Shown here one piece after another: positions 8,770-17,175 of a DNA stretch of 64,000 nt (within the stretch, counting starts at the first letter, position 1; each line of letters opens with the position of its first letter). A program made the translations under genes and the position numbers. The stretch comes from JAAELZ01 sp965237485. Its GTDB lineage: Bacteria > Pseudomonadota > Gammaproteobacteria > Arenicellales > Poriferihabitantaceae. The notes under the pieces were generated by a model, which did no database searches, was not told the origin of the DNA, and was given only the letters and a program-made list of their open reading frames with translations. The stretch spans positions 372,001 through 436,000 of the forward strand of contig CBDEFQ010000004.1 in assembly GCA_965237485.1 (NCBI GenBank), in the 5' to 3' direction.

Positions 8770-9756
8770 ATGACTCTGCGATTAGAAGATATTGAAGCTG
8801 CAGCAGCTAGAATTTCTGCACATAGCGTTGTAACCCCTCTATTAGAATCTGACTTACTTAATGAGCAATTTGGGGGGAGGGTATTATTTAAGGCTGAATG
8901 TTTACAGCGTACTGGGGCGTTCAAAATTCGTGGGGCACTAAATAAATTGCTTTGTCTTAGCGCGGAGCAACAAGCTCAAGGGGTTATTGCCTATTCTTCT
9001 GGCAACCACGCACAAGGCGTGGCCTTAGCGGCAAAATTATTAGGCATTAACGCTAAAATAGTTATTCCTGAAGATGCACCGAAACTAAAGGTCAGCAATA
9101 CCAAAGCTTATGGCACTGAGGTTATATTCTATGATCGTTATAATGGGAACCGTGAGCAAATCGCCGCAGATATAGCTGCAACAGAAGGGCGAGTACTTAT
9201 TCCCCCCTACAATGACATGGATATTATCACTGGACAAGCAACAGTCGGTCTCGAGATAAATCAGCAACTAGCCAATCTTGATTTATTCGCTGACGCTGTT
9301 TTATGTCCATGTGGTGGTGGCGGATTGATAGCAGGTGTTTCAACTGCGATTAAACTCCGATCACCCGAAACTGAAATATTTGCAGTTGAGCCTGAGCATT
9401 TTGACGACACTAAGCGGTCACTAGAAGCCGGGGCGATTTTAAGCAACGCAGACGAACACCGATCAATTTGCGATGCAATCGTCACACCCTGCCCAGGCTC
9501 GATCACCTTCCCGATCAATCAACAGAATTTGTCTGGCGCAATTGTTGTAAGTGAAGCTGCAGTAATAGAAGCGATGAAGACAGCTTATACCCAGCTAAAA
9601 GTAACCGTTGAGCCAGGTGCCAGCGTGGGGTTAGCGGCCTTGCTGAGCGATCAATTTAACGCCACCGATAAAACTGTTGTAGTGGTCTTATCCGGCGGTA
9701 ATATTGATATTAAAGATTTCCACCGATTCATTCACGAATCGGAAGATCCGGGCTAG
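8770..9756 (+). CDS. PLP-dependent serine/threonine dehydratase-like enzyme
   Basis: 328-residue fold-type II PLP enzyme. The PLP lysine lies in GAFKIRGALNKL (about residue 54), the phosphate- and substrate-binding loop is SSGNHAQGVALAA, and the glycine-rich PLP loop is CGGGGLIAG. It has no ACT regulatory domain, so it resembles catabolic threonine dehydratase, serine racemase or hydroxyaspartate dehydratase rather than biosynthetic IlvA. Reaction: deamination of Ser/Thr (or 3-hydroxy-Asp) to the 2-oxo acid, or racemization; which one cannot be told. Its 3' end overlaps the convergent membrane-protein gene by 29 bp. Confidence 0.88.
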   Translation: MTLRLEDIEAAAARISAHSVVTPLLESDLLNEQFGGRVLFKAECLQRTGAFKIRGALNKLLCLSAEQQAQGVIAYSSGNHAQGVALAAKLLGINAKIVIPEDAPKLKVSNTKAYGTEVIFYDRYNGNREQIAADIAATEGRVLIPPYNDMDIITGQATVGLEINQQLANLDLFADAVLCPCGGGGLIAGVSTAIKLRSPETEIFAVEPEHFDDTKRSLEAGAILSNADEHRSICDAIVTPCPGSITFPINQQNLSGAIVVSEAAVIEAMKTAYTQLKVTVEPGASVGLAALLSDQFNATDKTVVVVLSGGNIDIKDFHRFIHESEDPG

Positions 9757-11038
9757 GCCCTAGTTTATAGCGATCAAGCGCAACAGCCAAAATAACAATG
9801 ATGATCTCTAGCGCAACAGCCCAATCTGCCATTTGATAGGCCCGCAGGCCAGACTCTATCCAGTTGATACCTGTGACATAAGTCAACAGTAATGCAATAC
9901 TAAAAGACCAAGACCACGCTGCAGGGCGTATGACGGCAAAGGCCAGTATCCATACGGCATACCACGCGTTGAATACAGGCGAGAGCAGCAAAAAAACTGC
10001 AAATAATATATCACCGCGCGGCAAGTTATTGATATCTCTATTAGGCCACCACCGGATTATATAGATACCACACACAGCCGAGAACAAAGCCAAGGCCAGC
10101 AACCGTGCTGTTGCATCGTTAAATACCTGCGTCAAGCCCAAAAACAATATGGGATTAAATTGCCATCCACTAGCGAACCCGCCCAGTATTGCGGTACCCC
10201 CCTCGCCCATTAGCAAAAAAGGGATGTACCATGTAGCGAGTATGACTATGAATGTCACCCAAGATTTTCGTGGCAACATTAATAGTAAAAACGGTGCCAA
10301 TATCAACGCAAACACCTTGGCAGCACAAGCACTTGCCAAGACAGTAGCCGCTAAAAGAGGCTTTTGTAATCGACCTAAATAAAAAGCCGCCAAGAGCAAA
10401 AACACCGCCACTACATCTGGGTGCGCGGTAAAAGCAAACTCTTTTAAAACTAAGGGGCACCACGCATATAGCATCACATTACGCGGCGATGTATACCCGC
10501 ACAATATAGCAATAATGCCTATGTCAAAACTCACCATTAGCAATTGCAAAATATCGACGTTGGCAGGGGCCACAAAGCTTGCAGCTGCAAACAACACTTG
10601 TAACGCTGGGCCATAAATCGTGGCGATATCAGGGTTGTTAACCCAATTTAGCAAATCAGCGCACACTGGCGATAAGCTATTAGTTTCAAACAAGGCCAAT
10701 GGCGCAATGCCATAAGGGGTGCCGTATTCTAAAAATGCACAGCCATCCAACATAAAACGGTATTGATCATCCTCCATTATCGGCGCGCCGATTAGGGCGA
10801 CTAGCCGATAGACTATCGCCCAACCCAACACATACCCCATGGACAGGGATATTTCCTTTTTGTTGAGCAGCCAATACAAGCAGAACAACATGATGCTCAT
10901 ACCCACCATCAACACTAGAAAAGGGAAAAGCTGAACACCTCCTACCTTTTTAGACCAAATAGCTAAGCAGCCATAGCCCACCGCCAAGCTAAATGCGACT
11001 GCATGACAATAGATTTTGCGTGAAGATAAGGGCTGCAT
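9728..11038 (-). CDS. Polytopic membrane protein, GT-C glycosyltransferase-like
   Basis: 436 residues with about eleven hydrophobic segments. An acidic loop after the third segment (GAPIMEDDQYRFMLDG, about residues 98-113) resembles the catalytic first loop of GT-C enzymes that use polyprenyl-phosphate sugars (the GT39/GT87/mannosyltransferase type). A later periplasmic loop carries NPDIATIYGP. This suggests glycosyl transfer on the outer face of the inner membrane, but no family-specific motif is decisive. It overlaps the convergent dehydratase gene at its 3' end. Alternative: an uncharacterized integral membrane protein. Confidence 0.6.
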   Translation of the reverse strand: MQPLSSRKIYCHAVAFSLAVGYGCLAIWSKKVGGVQLFPFLVLMVGMSIMLFCLYWLLNKKEISLSMGYVLGWAIVYRLVALIGAPIMEDDQYRFMLDGCAFLEYGTPYGIAPLALFETNSLSPVCADLLNWVNNPDIATIYGPALQVLFAAASFVAPANVDILQLLMVSFDIGIIAILCGYTSPRNVMLYAWCPLVLKEFAFTAHPDVVAVFLLLAAFYLGRLQKPLLAATVLASACAAKVFALILAPFLLLMLPRKSWVTFIVILATWYIPFLLMGEGGTAILGGFASGWQFNPILFLGLTQVFNDATARLLALALFSAVCGIYIIRWWPNRDINNLPRGDILFAVFLLLSPVFNAWYAVWILAFAVIRPAAWSWSFSIALLLTYVTGINWIESGLRAYQMADWAVALEIIIVILAVALDRYKLGPSPDLPIRE

Positions 11039-11130
11039 TAAAATAGTGGTCTCTTAACTCGGGGTAACCGTGAACTTAATCCGAATTGGACAGTCTGTTA
11101 AATGACTATTTTACCGTTTCAATTTTGACC

Positions 11131-11439
11131 ATGACTAAATTTTTCACCTCCTGTATTTTAGTTTTTTCCTTAATCAGCGTGAACGCCTTTGCCTCTGGCG
11201 GTAGCTATACCGGAACAAAAAACAACTATTATCAAGATAAATATGACCTAGGTAAGCGCGTGTTTGAAACTAAACTCTTGTGTGCTGGTTGCCCATTAGA
11301 AGGCACCGAAATAAGTGCTTCTAACTTTGACACCATTGCGCCTAAATTGAAAAAGGGCGGCGAACTCGATGAAGTACTGTCAAAGAAAGAACGTAAAGCT
11401 GCGAAATATTATTTAAAGAAACGCTTAAACAGTTATTAG
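11131..11439 (+). CDS. Small exported protein with a CxxC motif
   Basis: About 102 residues. The ATG at 11131 gives a clean signal peptide (FFTSCILVFSLISVNAFA) and is preferred to an upstream in-frame start. The mature part has YDLGKRVFETKLLCAGCPLEG, then a lysine-rich tail. CxxC followed by Pro rather than His is not a heme c site; it looks like a redox-active or structural pair in a cytochrome-c-like setting (the GK.VF....C..C pattern). I do not recognise a named family. A strong inverted repeat starts immediately after the stop codon. Confidence 0.6.
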   Translation: MTKFFTSCILVFSLISVNAFASGGSYTGTKNNYYQDKYDLGKRVFETKLLCAGCPLEGTEISASNFDTIAPKLKKGGELDEVLSKKERKAAKYYLKKRLNSY

Positions 11440-11546
11440 AGATCCCAGCATAACGTAGCGAGCGTAGTCTATACCTACTAAATGAGCATTTTTTAGCGGG
11501 CTTTTAACGGCGTATTTTCAAGCACTGTAGTTATGCTGGGGTCTCT
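11438..11546. repeat. 17-bp inverted repeat just after the stop codon
   Basis: Positions 11438-11454 and 11530-11546 pair over 17 bp with one G.U-type mismatch (AGATCCCAGCATAAC on the left arm), separated by a 75-nt loop. There is no U-run after the second arm, so it is not a classic terminator. It could be a small palindromic mobile element or a long-stem transcript end. Confidence 0.6.
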
Positions 11547-11710
11547 ATTAGTAGTTTATCCCCTCTTAGGCGGATGATCGAACTATTATCTCGAGCTATC
11601 TTTAAAGTCAAAGCACTGCTCCAATTGTGGTCTTGAAAGGCACCCTGGAAAACAAGAATAAGGTAAAAGGAATATTTTTTAAATTTCGGCTATCTAATCA
11701 GTGAAACTTG

Positions 11711-12829
11711 TTATTTTCCCCTAGCAGTTGGCGCAGGTTCTTCTGCAAACATCACTCCCAAGCCTAGTAACCGAACGGGACGCTGGCCTCGCATAAACGC
11801 TTTTTCACATAGGGCTTTATATGCGCTCAGTTCAAGAACAACCCCTTGGGCTTGCGCGGTTGTGGTAACAAAATTACTAAAACGCACTTTTACGACTAAG
11901 GTTTTTATTTCCATTGGATGGTAAACCTTGTTTTGCTTTTGCGAGCGTTGTTTGTGACGGTCTTGTCCACGCTTTAACCTAACTACAAAGCTTTCATACA
12001 GAGTATCCAACTCCTTTAGACAAGCTTCCAAATTAGGTAGGTCTTTTGCATAGGTATCTTCAATGCTCAATGTTTTGCTCATGCCGTCTATAGTGACAGG
12101 ACGATCATCAATACCTCGGCACCTATAATATAAATCATCGCCCCAACTGCCAAAATGATGTGTCAACTGATCCTGGCCTAATTTTTGTAAATCGGCGCAG
12201 GTATGCAACCCCAGCTTGTGCATTTTTGCAGTTGTCACCTTACCGACCCCGTGAATCTTATTCACCTCAAGGGGTGTCATAAACGCTAGAACGTGCTTCG
12301 GTGAAACCACGGTTTGACCATTTGGCTTTTGCCAATCACTCGCAATTTTCGCTACCAGTTTATTGGGAGCAACTCCAGCCGATGCGGTGAGGTTAGTCTG
12401 AGTAAATATTCGTTCTCGTATTTCATGTGCGATTAAGCTGGCACTGCCTTTACAACGTTTGGAGCCAGATACATCCAGATAAGCCTCATCTAGTGAAAGC
12501 GGCTGCACCAAGTTTGTATAGTCGTGAAAAATGGCTCGTATCTGGTTCGATACCTGCTTATACAAAGCCATATTGACTGGCACTCTTATCAAATTCGGGC
12601 AATGCCGATAGGCCACCGACATCGGCATAGCGGAATGCACGCCAAATGCTCGCGCCTCGTAGGAACAGGCTGCTACCACACCCCGTTCTGATGCTGCCCC
12701 GCCCACCCCCACAGGTTTACCCCTTAGAGCTGGGTTCTCTCGCGCTTCAACCGCTGCGTAGAAGCAATCCATATCAATATGAATTATTTTCCGCTGTTGG
12801 CCTGCCACAGCACTAATGATTGGTCTCAT
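11711..12829 (-). CDS. dinB: DNA polymerase IV (Y family)
   Basis: 372-residue translesion polymerase. The palm motif IIHIDMDCFYAAVE gives the first catalytic Asp, followed by the steric gate region; SLDEAYLDVSG provides the second catalytic Asp-Glu pair. A helix-hairpin-helix thumb follows (MTPLEVNKIHGVGKVTTAKM), then the little finger, ending RLLGLGV. The C-terminus is short and a clear beta-clamp peptide is not obvious after GVMF. Monocistronic on the minus strand. Its upstream neighbour has been disrupted by insertion sequences. I see no convincing LexA box in the 70 bp ahead of the start. Confidence 0.95.
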   Translation of the reverse strand: MRPIISAVAGQQRKIIHIDMDCFYAAVEARENPALRGKPVGVGGAASERGVVAACSYEARAFGVHSAMPMSVAYRHCPNLIRVPVNMALYKQVSNQIRAIFHDYTNLVQPLSLDEAYLDVSGSKRCKGSASLIAHEIRERIFTQTNLTASAGVAPNKLVAKIASDWQKPNGQTVVSPKHVLAFMTPLEVNKIHGVGKVTTAKMHKLGLHTCADLQKLGQDQLTHHFGSWGDDLYYRCRGIDDRPVTIDGMSKTLSIEDTYAKDLPNLEACLKELDTLYESFVVRLKRGQDRHKQRSQKQNKVYHPMEIKTLVVKVRFSNFVTTTAQAQGVVLELSAYKALCEKAFMRGQRPVRLLGLGVMFAEEPAPTARGK

Positions 12830-12908
12830 TCATGGCCTCTATTTTAGCTATGCACGAGCACTTTAACGCAATATTTTGCACCGGCGCTGTTTCCAGAACT
12901 TACCTAAC

Positions 12909-14084
12909 GGGCTCGTCGGTTAATACAATTTCAAACAGGGTTTTCGCCGAAGTCGCTTTTAGTTTGCTCAGCAACGCGTTTTTTGTGCAATAAACCGTCT
13001 ATTAGCAGCCATTTTGCCACCAATAGACGGATCTATCCCTAGGCCGGCACCAATTCAACTCGTTCAACTCCCAATGCCATTAATCGCTTAAGGTTAAAAC
13101 ATAAGCCCCTGATTCCAACTTGGAACTGGACTTTAGCCAACCCTTTATAACGAACTCGCTTATTGCGATGAGCAAACACTCGCTCATATGGTGAACGAAT
13201 TTTGCTAATCCAACGGTCTTTGTCTCTATTCTTGCCATGCATATTGTTCTTCTTGATTGTTGCATCATGGCAACCGTTGCGCCTGAGCGTGGTTTTGGCC
13301 GGGCTCACGCAATAACCCTTGTCCGCATAAACAGCGCCCGACTTAGGGCAAACATGCTTCAAGCCGCTTGCATCCGTTACCTCAGCCGAGGTGGCCGCTA
13401 TTTTATTGATCAAGCCACTTTGCATATCCACTGATGCATGCTCTTTGTAACCATACCAATATTTGCTATTTCCCTTGCACCCAAACCGTGCTTGCTTGTC
13501 CGCCGCAACTTTATCAACTGTCTTATTGTTGAACTCCTCTAATCCCATCTTTATCGCCTTATCTCTATCATCCCAAGTGGTTAGCTTACTGACCAACTGG
13601 CTGGCATCGACAAATGTGAATACTTCTCGTACTAAGCCCATTGAAACTAACCCGCTCCGAACACGGTCAAATAAATTCATCATACCCCTGGTTCCAATGC
13701 GTGAGCGAAAATCACCAAAGTAACTATGATCAGGAGTGCTCTGTTCCAGTCCTGAATCACAAAACCACTTAGCGGCCAGATTCTCTGATAAGTATCGCTC
13801 CATTTCTCTATCACTTAAATCTTCCATGAACTGAAGCACCAAGGCACGTAAGCCGAACTCAACACCTCGGCCTTTAGGGCCACGGGTGGCATATATTTTA
13901 GAGAAGGGTTTACTCAATGCACCAAAACATAATAGCTCATCGAGTTTACGGTAGGGATGTTCAGAGCTAACCAGAGAATCTAAGGTTAGGAACAGTTGGC
14001 TTTGATGACGTTTGCTCAAAATTGCAGGCTGACTAGAATTAGCCCATATTATCTCACGTATTCTATTAATTATCCGACAAGCCC
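12909..14084 (-). mobile_element. IS5-like insertion sequence, copy A
   Basis: 1176 bp with imperfect terminal repeats GGGCTCGTCGG (left) and GGGCTTGTCGG (right, complementary strand). CTAAC flanks both ends (12904-12908, 14085-14089). A second copy of exactly the same length lies at 26845-28020 and differs by very few bases. About 130 bp of non-coding sequence between the left end and the transposase stop contains a short hairpin (CCGTCTATT...AATAGACGG). Confidence 0.9.
13039..14019 (-). CDS. IS5-like transposase, copy A
   Basis: DDE transposase of the IS5 group. The N-terminal DUF772-like part is SSEHPYRKLDELLCFGAL..GRGVEFGLRALVLQ; the catalytic core has FTFVDASQLVS (first Asp), YADKGYCVS (second Asp) and YERVFAHRNKRVRYKG near the C-terminus (the Glu region). 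No ATG in this frame lies inside the element: the only one (14121) is in flanking DNA, so an internal TTG at 14019 (giving MSKRHQSQLF) is the likeliest start. The frame is otherwise intact. Confidence 0.8.
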   Translation of the reverse strand: MSKRHQSQLFLTLDSLVSSEHPYRKLDELLCFGALSKPFSKIYATRGPKGRGVEFGLRALVLQFMEDLSDREMERYLSENLAAKWFCDSGLEQSTPDHSYFGDFRSRIGTRGMMNLFDRVRSGLVSMGLVREVFTFVDASQLVSKLTTWDDRDKAIKMGLEEFNNKTVDKVAADKQARFGCKGNSKYWYGYKEHASVDMQSGLINKIAATSAEVTDASGLKHVCPKSGAVYADKGYCVSPAKTTLRRNGCHDATIKKNNMHGKNRDKDRWISKIRSPYERVFAHRNKRVRYKGLAKVQFQVGIRGLCFNLKRLMALGVERVELVPA

Positions 14085-14187
14085 CTAACATACCTAAACA
14101 GCGGTAAAGGCAGCACGGCATAGGTCAGCATAATTAGGACCCCGATTGCGCCTTTGAATCCCGGATCATTTAAATAAGCAGGTTGAG

Positions 14188-14651
14188 AGTCTTGTCCAAC
14201 ATGAAATGATACTGAGCGAAGGGACTGATTCTAATCGGAAATGATACCGAACTAATCTAATTTCTGTTCATGATGGTGAATGAATACCATTATGAATGAC
14301 CACCATATAGATACCCTTGATAAGGCACGCTTGTTGCTACAAGGCACTGATGAAATCGATCTGGCAATCGACGGTAAACGCAATCGCTATGATTTCATCA
14401 AACGCACCTTAATGCGTTTCAAATACAGCAAACCGGGTCGAGCCGATAAGGGTCTTGTGCTGCGTTATATCACACGCATCAGCGGTTACTCTTATGTGCA
14501 AGTGAAACGCCTTGCTGCCAGCTATCTCAAGCACGGTAGAATCCGGTGGCGACATCGTGCCACAAGGGGCTTTGCTAGACGCTATAGCAATCAAGACATT
14601 AAGCTTCTAGCAGAGATGGATGAACTCCACGGTACGTTATCAGGCCATGCC
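14188..14651 (+). mobile_element. 5' remnant of the rve-type IS (copy 1)
   Basis: Begins with the same left terminal repeat (AGTCTTGTCCAACATG) as the complete copy at 35096 and carries the first 124 codons of its transposase (ATG 14280), including the N-terminal helical DNA-binding part. Similarity stops at 14651 within GHA, where the terminus of an IS21-type element begins. The catalytic domain is missing, so it cannot transpose alone. Confidence 0.9.
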
Positions 14652-14795
14652 TGTCAATCAGCGAGTAAAACTGAACAATTAAATACAGATAGCTCAGGGT
14701 CAGACCCCTTTAAACGGTTATTTCACGTGCCCAGGAGCTTTGGTTTATGAACCACAATAAACAGAAAACTACAGTTAATTTTTGAATAAAGCGCA
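14652..14795. other. IS21 terminus fragment and short gap
   Basis: TGTCAATCAGCG at 14652 followed by AGTAAAACTGAACAATTAAA matches, in inverse orientation, the right end of the IS21-type remnant that finishes at 30455. Here the two terminal subrepeats have collapsed, with 24 bp missing between the TCAGCG repeats. After 14686 similarity ends; CAGGGTCAGACCCC (about 14696) is a small palindrome of the kind associated with RAYT genes. No gene is seen. Confidence 0.65.
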
Positions 14796-15950
14796 TTATT
14801 GAACGCCCTGCTCGTTCAATTTTCGATAAGCATCACACCCACCCTGATGACCTCCGTCACATGCCAGGCCATATAGATGCTTTGCTTTGCTTTTGTCTTG
14901 CTTCACGCCCAAACCGTTTTCGTATAAAACCCCCAAGTTATAGCACCCGCTCATGTCCCCGCCGTTACAAGCGGTTTGGTATAAGTCACTGGCTTTCTTA
15001 TGATCTTGTTTAACGCCTGCGCCTTCAGTGTATAAAACCCCCAAGTTAAAGCACCCGCGCATGTGCCCGCCGTCACAAGCGGTTTGGTATAAGTCACTGG
15101 CTTTTTGGTAGTCCTGTTTGACGCCTTCGCCTTTGTCATATGAATACCCTAAATTAACGCACCCGCGCATGTCCCCGCCGTCACAAGCGGTTTGGTATAA
15201 GTCGTTGGCTTTCTTATGATCTTGTTTAACGCCTCTACCATTGTCGTATAAATCCCCCAAGTTATGGCACCCGAACATGTCCCCGCCATCACAAGCGGTT
15301 TGGTATAAGTCACTGGCTTTTTGATAGTCCTGTTTAACGCCTTCGCCGTTGTAATATGAATGCCCTAAATTAAAGCACCCGCCCATTAGCCCGCCGTCAC
15401 AAGCGGTTTGGTATAAGTCACTGGCTTTTTGATAGTCCTGTTTAACGCCTCTACCATTGGCGTATAAAAGCCCCAAGTTATAGCACCCGCCCATGTCCCC
15501 GCCGTCACAAGCGGTTTGGTATAAGTCACTGGCTTTTTTGTAGTCCTGTTTGACGCCTTCGCCTTTGTCATATGAATACCCTAAATTAAAGCACCCGCCC
15601 ATGTCCCCGCCGTCACAAGCGGTTTGGTATAAGTCACTGGCTTTTTGGTAATCCTGTTTGACGCCTTCGCCGTTGGTGTATGAATTCCCCAAGTTAAAGC
15701 ACCCGACCATGCTTCCGCCATCACAAGCGGTTTGGTATAAGTCACTGGCTTTTTGGTAGTCCTGTTTGACGCCTTCGCCGTTGTAATATGAATGCCCTAA
15801 CAAAACGCAATCGGACATTTTACCGCCGTCACAATTTTTTTGCCTTTCCTCGATAGTGCTGGCTGAAGCAGCGAGCGTATTTAGTGTAAAAGCACTTAAT
15901 ATGGATATTAGTATTCGTTGTACGAAAGATGTTTTTTTAACTTTAAGCAT
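14796..15950 (-). CDS. Hcp-like cysteine-rich Sel1 repeat protein
   Basis: 384 residues: a signal peptide (about 1-31, ILISILSAFTLNTLAASAS), then nine complete 36-residue Sel1 repeats (residues 40-363) and a tenth partial one. Each repeat has the form CDGGxMxGCxNLGxxYxxGxGVKQD..KASDLYQTA, placing two cysteines eight positions apart. That is the disulfide arrangement of Helicobacter cysteine-rich proteins (HcpA type) and implies an exported protein with one disulfide per repeat. Sel1 repeats form alpha/alpha solenoids that bind partners; no enzymatic activity should be assumed. Repeats are almost identical to each other. Isolated between IS remnants. Function unknown. Confidence 0.9.
   Translation of the reverse strand: MLKVKKTSFVQRILISILSAFTLNTLAASASTIEERQKNCDGGKMSDCVLLGHSYYNGEGVKQDYQKASDLYQTACDGGSMVGCFNLGNSYTNGEGVKQDYQKASDLYQTACDGGDMGGCFNLGYSYDKGEGVKQDYKKASDLYQTACDGGDMGGCYNLGLLYANGRGVKQDYQKASDLYQTACDGGLMGGCFNLGHSYYNGEGVKQDYQKASDLYQTACDGGDMFGCHNLGDLYDNGRGVKQDHKKANDLYQTACDGGDMRGCVNLGYSYDKGEGVKQDYQKASDLYQTACDGGHMRGCFNLGVLYTEGAGVKQDHKKASDLYQTACNGGDMSGCYNLGVLYENGLGVKQDKSKAKHLYGLACDGGHQGGCDAYRKLNEQGVQ
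14862..15833. repeat. Nine tandem 108-bp coding repeats
   Basis: The Sel1 gene holds nine in-phase 108-bp units with very high identity at DNA level (for example CAAGCGGTTTGGTATAAGTC recurs in nearly every unit). Such an array is prone to unit gain and loss by slippage or recombination without breaking the frame. Confidence 0.92.
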
Positions 15951-16230
15951 TTTTGTTCCAGGGTAGTAAATAGCACCATGAAGGTTCTTTGGGCGTAGTG
16001 ATTTTATCTATTAAAGCCAGTGAAAGCCAGTGCATTTGCTTCGCGCTCTTCGGCCTTATGTAGTTGGTTTTTGAGAAGTATGTTTTCGCGTCTTAAGTAT
16101 AACCGACCAAGGCCTGTCCGCAAAGCACAACCGGGGCGGCGGTTTGATATCTAAGTAAAGGGGACGTTACCCTTTTAAGTAAAGGGGATAGTAAAGGGGA
16201 CGTTACCCTTTAATTCGTTATAATCGGTGC
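15951..16230. other. Intergenic region with a short coding relic and REP-like repeats
   Basis: Holds the promoter side of the Sel1 gene. On the minus strand at 16011-16135 a short open stretch ends in RRENILLKNQLHKAEERE..., a coiled-coil-like tail that looks like the end of a lost gene; this is weak. At 16156-16213 the unit AAAGGGGACGTTACCCTTT occurs twice, ahead of the RAYT gene. Confidence 0.4.
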
Positions 16231-16908
16231 ATGCCCAGACTAGCCAGAAATGTATTTGCCGATGTGCCGCATCATATCACCCAACGTGGCAACCGCGGGG
16301 AAGATGTATTTTTTGTCGATGAAGACCGAGAGCATTATCTTAATTGGTTAGGTGATTATTGCAATAAATACTCGGTAGAGCTGATGTCTTATTGCCTAAT
16401 GAGTAACCATATTCATTTGGTGTTGCGACCCACTTCTGAAGAAGGCTTGCAACAGGTATTAAAACCGTTACATATGCGTTACGCGCAGCGTATTAACAAA
16501 GGTTATGGCTGGAAGGGGCATTTATGGCAAGGGCGTTATTTTTCCTCAGCTATGGACGATGCCTATACTTGGGCTGCGATCAGATATATTGAACGTAACC
16601 CCGTTGCAGCAGGGATGGTTAAGCAAGCTCAGGATTACGTGTGGTCTAGTGCTGCTGCTAGATGCGGCTTGGTCGAGAATGAAATATTGGCACCGAATCA
16701 TAGGCTTAAGATAGGCGTAAAACCTGATGATTGGTCAGCTTGGCTTGCAGAGACAGAAAGCCCCGAAAAGGTAGGAGTATTGGAAAGGCATGTTCAGAAA
16801 GGGCTGCCTTGCGGGGGTAAGTCATTTATTAAGAAGCTGGAAAAGAAAGTGGGAAAGAGCTTGCGGTATCGACCCCGAGGCAGGCCCATGAAAGAAATAA
16901 AAGGGTAG
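16231..16908 (+). CDS. rayT: REP-associated tyrosine transposase (RAYT)
   Basis: 225-residue Y1/HUH single-strand transposase. MPRLARNVFADVPHHITQRG is the standard RAYT start, SNHIHLVLRP is the HUH metal-binding motif, and HMRYAQRINKGYGWKGHLWQ holds the catalytic Tyr and the GHLWQGRYFS signature. A basic C-terminal extension (RYRPRGRPMKE) may bind DNA. Such proteins are domesticated relatives of IS200/IS605 that disperse short palindromic REP sequences. Here the gene is bracketed by the GGGGACGTTACCC-type repeat (twice upstream, once inverted downstream), the arrangement expected for a RAYT with its REP substrates. Confidence 0.93.
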   Translation: MPRLARNVFADVPHHITQRGNRGEDVFFVDEDREHYLNWLGDYCNKYSVELMSYCLMSNHIHLVLRPTSEEGLQQVLKPLHMRYAQRINKGYGWKGHLWQGRYFSSAMDDAYTWAAIRYIERNPVAAGMVKQAQDYVWSSAAARCGLVENEILAPNHRLKIGVKPDDWSAWLAETESPEKVGVLERHVQKGLPCGGKSFIKKLEKKVGKSLRYRPRGRPMKEIKG

Positions 16909-16919
16909 CGTCCCCTTTA
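16899..16919. repeat. Inverted REP-like repeat downstream of the RAYT gene
   Basis: AAAAGGGTAGCGTCCCCTTT overlaps the stop of the transposase gene and is the near-complement of the two upstream units at 16156-16213. Together they bracket the gene as an inverted pair. Confidence 0.75.
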
Positions 16920-17138
16920 ACTTGCTTGGGCGCGATATCGTAACTTCGCTTGCTTGAGTAAACGCGTGACTTTGCGGTTATCCCGCACGGTGGCCTCGTG
17001 GTTTACGAGCAAACTGAGTCGTTCGATAAAGCCCAGCTCATCATAAGTGTTAGGTGGGTCGAACTGATAGCACAGTTGCTCGGCCATGCCCGTTAGGCGT
17101 AATTCATTCAGTTGGGTAAGGGTTTGTTGTGGAGTCAT
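16917..17138 (-). pseudogene. istB: istB N-terminal fragment (IS21 family)
   Basis: 73 residues beginning MTPQQTLTQLNELRLTGMAEQ, the start of the IstB helper ATPase, continuing through LSLLVNHEATVRDNRKVTRL and stopping at KLRYRAQAS, before the Walker motifs. It is cut at the RAYT repeat. A purine-rich site (CAGGAAAATACT) precedes the ATG. Belongs to a different IS21 lineage from the remnant at 28.7 kb. Confidence 0.85.
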
Positions 17139-17175
17139 AGTATTTTCCTGTTGGTTATAGATGAAATGGTTTGGG

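Larger units (their letters stand above)
12900..14187 (-). pseudogene. C-terminal remnant of a membrane-protein gene, split by an IS
   Basis: Joining the flanks of the IS5-like element (removing one copy of the CTAAC duplication) restores a minus-strand frame. It encodes a hydrophobic tail (GAIGVLIMLTYAVLPLPLF) and ends at a TAA at 12900-12902, 71 bp before dinB. The 5' part is gone: the sequence stops at 14187, where the rve-type IS remnant begins. Family cannot be recognised from about 35 residues. Confidence 0.45.

Noticed and set aside
13237..13723. Plus-strand frames across both IS5-like copies (also at 27173-27659)
   Set aside because: They mirror the transposase on the opposite strand and are duplicated only because the IS is duplicated.
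14862..15833. Regular repeats that could suggest a CRISPR array
   Set aside because: Units are 108 bp, contiguous, in frame and encode Sel1 repeats; there are no spacers and no cas genes.
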